Assembly: GCF_000961095.1 (NCBI RefSeq)
Contig: NZ_CP011058.1
Span: forward strand, 831,501 to 895,500
Reading direction: 5' to 3'
DNA: 64,000 bases
Source: Paenibacillus beijingensis
Lineage (GTDB): Bacteria; Bacillota; Bacilli; Paenibacillales; Paenibacillaceae
The notes under the pieces are model-generated. The model ran no database searches, was not told the DNA's origin, and saw nothing but the letters and a program-made list of their open reading frames with translations. This document shows, piece after piece, positions 57,923-64,000 of the stretch (position 1 is its first letter; each line of letters begins with the position of its first letter). The position numbers and the translations under genes are program-made.

Positions 57923-58823
57923 CCCCCGTAATTTCCAGGAATTGATCTTCAAGCGACTTGCTGACGGTGCGGATGCCGTAGACGCGCAGACCCGCCTCGA
58001 CCAGCTGTTTGTTAATATCGGCAACACTTTCGCGGTCCGCTTCAACGGCAAGCTGTCCATCCTCCACGCGCGCGTTGAACGCGCCGAGCAGCCGGGCCGC
58101 TTCTTCGGGGCGGTCCACTTCAAGGCGTACAACCGCAACCGCAACGGCTGCGGCGTTTACTTCGCGGATCGGACGGACATCGATCAGCTTGCCCGTCTGG
58201 ATAATGGCGACGCGGTCGCACATCAGCTCCATCTCGGACAGCAAATGGCTGGAGACGAATACTGCCGTATTCTCTGCCTGCGCCAGCCGGCGCAAATAAT
58301 CCCGCAGCTCGCGGATGCCGGCCGGGTCGAGACCGTTCGTCGGCTCGTCCAGAATGAGCAGCGAAGGCTTGTGCAGAATCGCCTGCGCCACGCCCAGACG
58401 CTGCCGCATGCCGAGCGAATAGCCGCGCACCTTCTCGTTGATTCTCTCTTTCAGGCCGACAAGCTCCGCAACCTCATCAATTCTCTCTTTCGTAATGCCG
58501 GGAATCATCCGGGCGTAATGCAGCAAATTTTGATAACCGGTCAAATATTTGTACATCTCCGGATTTTCGACAATCGCGCCGACATGGCGGATCGCCTTCT
58601 CGAATTCGGTGCGGATGCTGGAGCCGCCGATGACGATCTCCCCATCCGTGAGGGACATAAGTCCTACCATCATGCGAATCGTCGTCGTTTTGCCCGATCC
58701 GTTCGGTCCCAGAAATCCGAACACTTCCCCCCGCGGCACATCAAGCGTCAGTTTGTCAATAATGGTGCGGTTTCCAATCCGCTTTGTCACATCGCGCAGT
58801 TGAACAATCGGTTCAGCCGACAT
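57906..58823 (-). CDS. ABC transporter ATP-binding protein
   Basis: A 305-residue ATPase with Walker A GPNGSGKTTTIRMM, signature YSLGMRQRLGVAQAIL and Walker B LLILDEPTNGLDP, plus the C-terminal extension common in bacitracin/lantibiotic or Na+ exporter ATPases (BcrA/NatA/CcmA group). ATG 58823 follows AAGGAGGATGGAA. It drives export through the coupled permease; the substrate is unknown. A repeat-rich leader lies upstream. Confidence 0.94.
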   Translation of the reverse strand: MSAEPIVQLRDVTKRIGNRTIIDKLTLDVPRGEVFGFLGPNGSGKTTTIRMMVGLMSLTDGEIVIGGSSIRTEFEKAIRHVGAIVENPEMYKYLTGYQNLLHYARMIPGITKERIDEVAELVGLKERINEKVRGYSLGMRQRLGVAQAILHKPSLLILDEPTNGLDPAGIRELRDYLRRLAQAENTAVFVSSHLLSEMELMCDRVAIIQTGKLIDVRPIREVNAAAVAVAVVRLEVDRPEEAARLLGAFNARVEDGQLAVEADRESVADINKQLVEAGLRVYGIRTVSKSLEDQFLEITGGEQIV

Positions 58824-58839
58824 TTCCATCCTCCTTCAG

Positions 58840-59040
58840 GTTTTGCCTTCGGCAAAACCGCTTCGTAAGCATCATCTTTTGTTTTGCCTGCGGCAAAACC
58901 GCATCGTAAGCATTCCCTTTGTTTTTGCAACGGCACATGCTCATCGTATGTATTCCCCACATTTTATACCGGCAAATCGCACTCCAAATGCCTCTTCTTA
59001 GGTGTGGCCTGCGGCAAAACCACGTCGTAAGTATGAGTCC
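58840..59040. repeat. Repeated palindromes upstream of the ABC exporter genes
   Basis: Four imperfect units of about 35 bases, of the form TTTTGCCTGCGGCAAAACCG then CATCGTAAGCAT, start near 58843, 58880, 58922 and 59007. Each includes a TTTTGCC/GGCAAAA palindrome; the third unit is degraded. Confidence 0.75.
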
Positions 59041-59276
59041 TTTTCTCCCAGCCGGATACAAACAGCCCCTATTATACCAAATTCTGAGTGACAATCAAGA
59101 AGATAGAGCCGGAATATTCAGGAAGAAATATTAATGTATAGACGAGCGGCTGCGATATAAAGTTTCCGGGGAAATCTGCTAGAAGCTGTAAGCGTTCCGG
59201 TAAGAAACAAATAAATAATGGCTCAAACCAGGAATTAGTGTTCTTAAAAGTGCCCCGTTGCATGGAATAGACGCGA

Positions 59277-59415
59277 GCGGACACAGAATCCGCTATGTCC
59301 CTCTAATCGGTCGTTTTTTGCATGTAAGCGGACAGACGATCCGCTTATGGACTTGAATCTTCACCAATTGGCTGGTCAACGAACGAATAACGGATTTTCT
59401 GTCCGCGAATGTTAC
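59277..59415. repeat. Diverged intergenic repeat, family 2, copy B
   Basis: It is the counterpart of 23551-23682 in the same orientation, starting GCGGACACAGAATCCGCTAT. Related GGAAATAACGGAC sequence continues to about 59460. Confidence 0.75.
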
Positions 59416-59471
59416 AAGAAAGCGGTCACAGAAGGAAATAACGGACTTAGGGTCCATCCAAGAGCCTCACA

Positions 59472-59547
59472 CCACTGTCTGGCACGACTGTTCTTCGTCT
59501 CTAATTTCACCACTATCTCGCACGACTGTTCTTCGTCTCTAAGTTCA
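59472..59547. repeat. Tandem duplication of a 38-base unit
   Basis: Two copies beginning CCACT-TCT-GCACGACTGTTC and ending CTTCGTCTCTAA-TTCA stand end to end (59472-59509, 59510-59547) with four differences. Confidence 0.9.
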
Positions 59548-59607
59548 CTCGCATGTTCTCGTCAAGTACTGTTTCAGTATTGAGCTAAAAAATAATAGCG
59601 GCAAAAA

Positions 59608-59644
59608 GCCCGCCAGGGACGGTCTAACCGTCGACAGCGGGCGA
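59608..59644 (-). terminator. Terminator-like hairpin, family 6, copy A
   Basis: GCCCGC...GGACGGT/ACCGTC...GCGGGC hairpin, with T5 following on the minus strand. It shares CGTCGACAGCGGGCGA with the hairpin at 61493-61529. Confidence 0.65.
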
Positions 59645-59739
59645 GCAAAAAGCAGCGAAAACGAACGTCATGCCGCCACGTGCTAGAAGCCGCGGCTGAT
59701 GTGATGGAAGATGGACCATACCCGACAAAATTCCAAGGT

Positions 59740-59988
59740 TTATAACGATTGCATCGTCGGTCTAATCACAATCTCGTTAACTCCGGCATCGTCGGGTTCA
59801 TTAATTGTAAATGCAATAGCTCTGGCGACACTGTAGGGAGAAATGCTTGGATAATCCTCGTATTCAGAAAGAACACCTGTCGCTGTCATTCCCGGGGAGA
59901 TGATGATAGACCGGATATGAGAGGTCGGTGATTCTTCCTGGCGCAGCCCTTCCGATATCGCGCTGACGCCGTTAGGAACTTCTATCAA
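59740..59988 (-). pseudogene. 3' remnant of an SDR oxidoreductase gene
   Basis: About 82 codons matching the C-terminal third of a YdfG-type SDR: GVSAISEGLRQEE, SIIISPGMTATGV, VARAIAFTINEPDDAGVNEI, VIRPT. Full-length members have about 245 residues; here sequence similarity begins inside the catalytic Tyr-x-x-x-Lys segment (expected YxATKFGVSAIS, seen IEVPNGVSAIS), and the cofactor-binding half is missing. No start signal is present. It is best read as a truncated gene. Confidence 0.8.
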
Positions 59989-60032
59989 GCGGGCGAACCA
60001 AAGAATGGCTTATATCGATTTGAATACACGCC

Positions 60033-61295
60033 CTAAAACAACGGCCTCAGCCGGATGATGCGGTCATCGTCCTTTCCGGGATCTCCCCGGCCGTCTCGGT
60101 TGCTGGTCAAAATGTAAATCGAGCCGTCCGCCGTTTCCGTCACGTTGCGGATGCGGCCCAGCTCGTCTTGGAACAGCTTGTCGACGGAACGTACCGAAGA
60201 GCCGTCCTCCGACAGATCAAGCCGGAGAATTTGCGTGCCGCGAAGATTCGCGACGAGCAAATTTCCCGCCCAAGGCCCTTTCGTTACGAACGTGATGCCG
60301 GAAGGGGCCCACGTATCCTCGGCGCTATGCAGGATCGGGGTTTTCAACGGGCCGACGCCTCTGCCGCTTTCATCCTCCGGTTTTACCCGCGTTTCGTCGC
60401 CTTGAATAAGCGGCCATCCATAGTTGGCGCCAGCGGCGATCAGGTTCACTTCATCGTGAGCCGACTGTCCATGCTCGGAGCTGTACAGCTGTCCCGTTTC
60501 CGGATGCCAAGCCAATCCTTGCGGATTGCGGTGGCCGAGGCTGTATACCGGGGATCCCGGGAAAGGGTTGTCGCCCGGAATCGAGCCGTCGGGAGAAATG
60601 CGGAGTATTTTTCCTCCTAGATGGTTCAAATCCTGCGCGTTCATAGGTTCTCCCGCATCGCCGCTCGTGATATAAAGCATACGGTCGGGTCCGAACTTGA
60701 TCCGTCCGCCGTCATGGTAAGGGTAACCGGGCAATCCGTCCAGAATCACCTTGTCGATTCGCGCTTTGTTGCCGGACTCGACGAGACGGATGACGCGGTT
60801 TTTCGGCGGCCCGCCATCGATATAACTCTGGTATACATAGATATAATGATTCTCGGCAAAATCCGGATCCAGCTCCAGCCCCAATAATCCCGCTTCCGAT
60901 TGACGATAAAGCCCTTCATCCAATTGCAGAACGGGCTCGTCCACGAGCTTGCCGTTCTCGATCACGCGCAAATTACCGGTTCTTTCGGTAAAAAACAGAC
61001 GTCCATCCGGCGCAGCTTTAAGCTCCCACGGCACCTCGAAGCCGCTTGCCGCAACTTCCGGGGCATACGGCAATTCCGCTGTCGAAGCGTTGTCTTCGCT
61101 GCCGGAGGAAGGGGGCGCCGCTTCTTTATCCGGCGGTGTTTGATTCGGGGGATCCATCGTTTCTTGCGGTGGAGCTTGTTCCGTTCCAGTTTGTCCCGTT
61201 CGAGATTGTTCAGAAGAACCATCGCCAATCCGGCAACCGCTCAAGACAAGGCAGCAGAGCAAAGCGGCAGCCGTCCAACGTCGCACGTCTTTCAT
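60033..61295 (-). CDS. PQQ-dependent sugar dehydrogenase-like (GSDH family) lipoprotein
   Basis: A 420-residue secreted lipoprotein (AALLCCLVLSGC lipobox; lipidated Cys about 21), a Ser/Pro/Glu linker to about residue 70, and a six-bladed GSDH propeller: EVPWELKAAPDGRLFFTERT, LGLELDPDFAENHYIYVYQS, HDGGRIKFGPDRMLYITSGD, SLGHRNPQGLAWHPETGQLY. ATG 61295 follows GAGGAGATGGG. The family includes soluble aldose and sorbosone dehydrogenases; whether PQQ is used here cannot be seen. Confidence 0.92.
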   Translation of the reverse strand: MKDVRRWTAAALLCCLVLSGCRIGDGSSEQSRTGQTGTEQAPPQETMDPPNQTPPDKEAAPPSSGSEDNASTAELPYAPEVAASGFEVPWELKAAPDGRLFFTERTGNLRVIENGKLVDEPVLQLDEGLYRQSEAGLLGLELDPDFAENHYIYVYQSYIDGGPPKNRVIRLVESGNKARIDKVILDGLPGYPYHDGGRIKFGPDRMLYITSGDAGEPMNAQDLNHLGGKILRISPDGSIPGDNPFPGSPVYSLGHRNPQGLAWHPETGQLYSSEHGQSAHDEVNLIAAGANYGWPLIQGDETRVKPEDESGRGVGPLKTPILHSAEDTWAPSGITFVTKGPWAGNLLVANLRGTQILRLDLSEDGSSVRSVDKLFQDELGRIRNVTETADGSIYILTSNRDGRGDPGKDDDRIIRLRPLF

Positions 61296-61492
61296 CCCAT
61301 CTCCTCGCTTCTCATGAGGCCGCAGCAAACGCCTCCGCTGCGACTGTCATTTTACTGACTAATGTATATGGAAATTCAACTCTTGTAAATGGAGCGTTGG
61401 ACGATGGCGTTAGGCCGTTGGACCCAATTTTCTTTGGAGCTTCTTCCCAAATGTCGAACGTTACGATACGATCATTAGCAATAGGAAAAAAC

Positions 61493-61529
61493 GCCCGCTG
61501 CGGACGATCGAATCGTCGACAGCGGGCGA
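61493..61529 (-). terminator. Terminator, family 6, copy B
   Basis: GCCCGCTG...GACGAT / ATCGTC...CAGCGGGC hairpin, almost perfect, followed by six T on the minus strand, 60 bases after the small zinc protein gene. The rest of 61296-61588 holds nothing recognisable. Confidence 0.85.
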
Positions 61530-61588
61530 ATAATGACAAGGATTATGGGAGTCCGGGCAGACTTGCCGAAAGGAAAAGACAGGCGTCA

Positions 61589-61831
61589 TTAAGCAGAGCG
61601 GTATGTGTCACAACTGCGGACATATCCTTCGATCGTCCACTCCTGAGCGGGTTCGGATTGAGGCTCCATCTGCTTCGAAGCGGACGCCTGCTGCTCGACT
61701 TTGCTGCAGCTCACACATGCTCCGAGCGGATGAATAATCCGAAAGAAGCCCGTTCGAAACAGGGAATCAGCCTGACCGTGTTCCAACAATCGACCACAAC
61801 ATACACAATAAAATTGCTCGCTCATTGCCAC
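61589..61831 (-). CDS. Small cysteine-rich protein
   Basis: An 80-residue protein with FYCVCCGRLL and GACVSCSKVEQQ, two Cys pairs that could bind zinc, and an acidic Gln-rich tail ending with one more Cys. GTG 61831 has GGAG nine bases upstream; ATG 61825 is an alternative. It is followed by a clear terminator, supporting a real transcription unit. Function unknown. Confidence 0.6.
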   Translation of the reverse strand: MAMSEQFYCVCCGRLLEHGQADSLFRTGFFRIIHPLGACVSCSKVEQQASASKQMEPQSEPAQEWTIEGYVRSCDTYRSA

Positions 61832-62063
61832 TTGCCATCGCTCCTCGCGTACTGGTCTGATTTCAAAGAAATCTCTATCAAGTCTATGCAGCGAATGCGA
61901 AAGTTATGTTACGTTTCGTATCAATTAATTTTAATTTATGACAATAATCGATGGAAGTCAAGGAAAAGAAGTGCATTATTCTGTCGAAAGAGAATGGTTG
62001 TTTGGGAAGAAAGAAGAACTTGTATCCGCTTTCATTATTATACAATAAAATGACAAAAATAAA
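61832..62063. other. Spacer without recognised features
   Basis: AT-rich sequence holding the promoter of the small Cys-rich gene. No repeat or gene was identified. Confidence 0.35.
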
Positions 62064-62096
62064 AAGCAGAAATCCAAAAAATCGGACTTTCTGCTT
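62064..62096 (-). terminator. Terminator of the glycosyltransferase gene
   Basis: AAGCAGAAA / TTTCTGCTT stem with a T-rich tract (TTTTTATTTTT) on the minus-strand exit side. Confidence 0.8.
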
Positions 62097-62126
62097 ATAT
62101 GGGGAATAACTCGAGGAGAGTCCATT

Positions 62127-63743
62127 TTACTGTTGAACCGGTTGATTGCCTTTGTCTTTTTGAATGACCCGGAACAATCTCCACTTGTCACCATATTCTG
62201 TATCTAGAACTGCAAAATCTGTCCCTTTAAAATAAAAGTCGCCGTATTTCTGATTTACTGCTTCCAGCGCTGCAATTGCCTCCGGTTTGGGCACCAAAAT
62301 ATAATCAATATCGCTGCCAACAGGGTCGAGTAATGACTCTGCAAAATCCCTGTCGCTTGTTATGACAAGATGATCAGGATGTTTAGAATATAGAATCGTC
62401 CAGAATGAAACGAAAGAATCCATCAACACTGTTACTTTTTTTTCCTCAATTCTTTGGTCCAAATCGCTGGCAATTTGTTTAGCCATTAGGATTTGTTGAT
62501 GTGTCGAACTTTCAGAGAAATGGATTGCTTCATATTCTTCTTGTGCCAGAGTGGCATTTTGCATGATCCGTCCTGTCCAAATTGAGCTGGATACCAGTAA
62601 CATGAAGGTTAGCAGACAACTGAGAATATAGATCAGCTTTCTTTGAGATTTTTGCTTCTGTAACTCATAGGGCAGCCATGCCGCTATCATAGGAAGCGGA
62701 TAAACAAAGAAGCGAAACCATCCGTATGAGGAGCCTTTGTAAAGCATATATACCTGCATGATTGGAATAGCCGTTATCATTAACAGGAGCAGGAAGAATT
62801 CAACTCGAAACAACTCTTTTCTAGTTAATCTCATTCCGATGATTGCAATTAATGGAAGCAAAAAACAAACACTTTTTTCCCATGAAAATCGCAATGCAGC
62901 CGTTAAATTCCCAATTACCGGTCCAATCGTTAGATTGCTGGACAATCCCGCCGACTGTCCTATATTCGAATAATTCGAACGCAGAAAATATAGTGGATCG
63001 CCCATAATCGTGTAATTCAGCAAAATCCACAAAAGGCCGGTATATATTACGGGAAGCATGAAAATCAGTTCGGTCGCTTCGAATCTATGATAGGTTACCC
63101 GGAAAGACTGCTTTTCATCTGCAACAATCCTCCGCCTCAAAATAATGAGAGCGACGCCCAGCGCCATAAAGGCTCCGAAAGCGACCGTTTCATAACGGGT
63201 TAAAAACGCAAAGGCAAGCGCAAATCCGGAAAAAATGACAGAAACGACTTTTTGGCTGTCCATCCAATCCAACAAAGAAGTAACTGCCCAAACCAGAAAA
63301 AAGATAAAGAGGATTTCGCTCATTCCATTTGAGCCATACAAAAAAATAAACGGATTAAAGGAGAACAACGCGACAAAAGTCAAGGCGATCCATATCGAAT
63401 GCCCTCTAGCTCTGTAATGGCGGAATAACAAAACTGCAGTGGCAGCCGCAAAACTGCTCGTCAGCAGTACACCTACAAGCCCTTCCGTAGCAAGCTCCGG
63501 CAACAATGGTTTGAATAATAAAATAGGGATTTCCAGCAAGCTTGGCAGCGGATTCCAAATAAAGCCGATCGCCCCCAGATGCGGATCACGGCTGTACAAT
63601 ACATAATATGCGTTTGCAACACGACTGAGCGCATCACCCGGGAGAAATAAATTTACATGCGCCATCCATATTCCTACAACAAGCTCAAGGGTGAAGACGA
63701 CCAGCCCAACCAGGATGGCCGGCCATTTGCTCGTTTTGATCAT
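62127..63743 (-). CDS. GT-C type membrane glycosyltransferase
   Basis: A 538-residue protein with about 11 transmembrane helices and a soluble C-terminal part (from about residue 415). The first external loop carries the acidic motif LFLPGDALSRVANAYY (an Asp after helix 1 is typical of GT-C enzymes using polyprenyl-phosphate sugars), and FLTRYETVAFGAFMALGVAL follows. The donor and acceptor are unknown. It starts two bases after the stop of a GtrA-family gene, a partner often supplying or flipping the lipid-linked sugar. Confidence 0.82.
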   Translation of the reverse strand: MIKTSKWPAILVGLVVFTLELVVGIWMAHVNLFLPGDALSRVANAYYVLYSRDPHLGAIGFIWNPLPSLLEIPILLFKPLLPELATEGLVGVLLTSSFAAATAVLLFRHYRARGHSIWIALTFVALFSFNPFIFLYGSNGMSEILFIFFLVWAVTSLLDWMDSQKVVSVIFSGFALAFAFLTRYETVAFGAFMALGVALIILRRRIVADEKQSFRVTYHRFEATELIFMLPVIYTGLLWILLNYTIMGDPLYFLRSNYSNIGQSAGLSSNLTIGPVIGNLTAALRFSWEKSVCFLLPLIAIIGMRLTRKELFRVEFFLLLLMITAIPIMQVYMLYKGSSYGWFRFFVYPLPMIAAWLPYELQKQKSQRKLIYILSCLLTFMLLVSSSIWTGRIMQNATLAQEEYEAIHFSESSTHQQILMAKQIASDLDQRIEEKKVTVLMDSFVSFWTILYSKHPDHLVITSDRDFAESLLDPVGSDIDYILVPKPEAIAALEAVNQKYGDFYFKGTDFAVLDTEYGDKWRLFRVIQKDKGNQPVQQ

Positions 63744-63744
63744 G

Positions 63745-64000
63745 CTACAACTCCATACGTCTTGGTTCCGCTTTCGCAGATTCGACCAGGGCAGGTCTGG
63801 CGGCGCGTTTCCGGGAAAACGTCCACTTATCGTTCAGCACAAAGTTCCATACGATACCAAAGGCAATGCCGATCCAGCCGGAAAAAAGCGAATGAGCGTG
63901 GAAGAAGTGAACAAGAGCAGACACCAGGCCGCTTGAAAGCAGGATGCTTCCGGATGTGACGACCGAATATTTGAGCAGCCGGCCGGCCCAATTCAAGATC
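63745..64000 (-). CDS. GtrA family membrane protein (3' part)
   Basis: The C-terminal 84 or so residues are in the window; the start lies beyond the right edge or at ATG 63996. It has the last two helices of a GtrA protein and the signature IVWNFVLNDKWTFSRKRA. GtrA proteins are linked to flipping of polyprenyl-linked sugars in cell-surface glycosylation. It is directly coupled to the GT-C gene. Confidence 0.8.
   Translation of the reverse strand, partial: ILNWAGRLLKYSVVTSGSILLSSGLVSALVHFFHAHSLFSGWIGIAFGIVWNFVLNDKWTFSRKRAARPALVESAKAEPRRMEL

Noticed and set aside
58813..59094. A 93-codon frame upstream of the ABC ATPase
   Set aside because: It merely translates the palindromic repeats, with repeated Phe-Cys-Arg-Arg segments; no ribosome binding site.
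1..64000. CRISPR array, restriction-modification or other defence island
   Set aside because: No regularly spaced direct repeats with unique spacers and no nuclease, methylase or toxin-antitoxin families were recognised; the repeats seen are dispersed intergenic elements.

Overview
The window looks like a chromosomal segment of a moderately GC-rich, endospore-forming Firmicute of the Paenibacillaceae type. The reasons are a CIRCE-controlled groESL operon, T-box leaders, a ydaO-type c-di-AMP riboswitch, an H-type small acid-soluble spore protein, strong GGAGG ribosome binding sites, and gene order matching the Bacillus subtilis ydiB-groEL neighbourhood (tsaE-tsaB-rimI-tsaD ... ydiF ... moaC ... 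tatA-tatC ... groES-groEL). No rRNA, tRNA, CRISPR array, prophage or intact transposase was seen.

Layout. 1-3.1 kb: start of a sensor kinase, then a lower-GC cluster of a BNR-repeat protein, an SDR and a divergent MarR regulator. 3.3-12.9 kb: conserved core with groEL-groES, a small membrane protein, tatC-tatA, a MoeA-like gene, mogA, moaC, 5-formyl-THF cyclo-ligase and an ABC-F ATPase. 12.9-19.2 kb: a largely non-coding tract with two DnaA-box clusters, a promoter-to-terminator unit that looks like a structured RNA, an aldo/keto reductase, repeat elements, and leuA behind two tandem T-boxes. 19.2-28 kb: a membrane coiled-coil protein plus NAGPA-domain protein, the potassium transporter kimA under a c-di-AMP riboswitch, the t6A operon tsaE-tsaB-rimI-tsaD, and a YitT protein.

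28.8-35.4 kb: spore protein sspH, then Ku, a LigD-type ligase and a LigD-type polymerase as three separate polypeptides, interrupted by an ArsR regulator, a Cys-rich protein and a SulP transporter. 35.8-50.3 kb: assorted accessory genes (MFS, serine hydrolase, Lrp, GNAT, methyltransferase, LacI plus an orphan solute-binding lipoprotein, adenosine deaminase, methionine aminopeptidase with TetR, PBP1A, cardiolipin synthase). 51-56.9 kb: the Mrp antiporter operon with subunits A and B fused. 57-64 kb: an ABC exporter, an SDR remnant, a GSDH-type lipoprotein, and a GT-C glycosyltransferase next to a GtrA protein.

Between genes the sequence is rich in diverged intergenic repeats. At least six pairs of related elements were found by eye, one inside a 446-bp element with terminal inverted repeats but no transposase. 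The least explained signals are the structured-RNA candidate at 13.07-13.69 kb, the DnaA-box clusters flanking that tract, and the repeat families. All alignments were made by eye; no searches were run.
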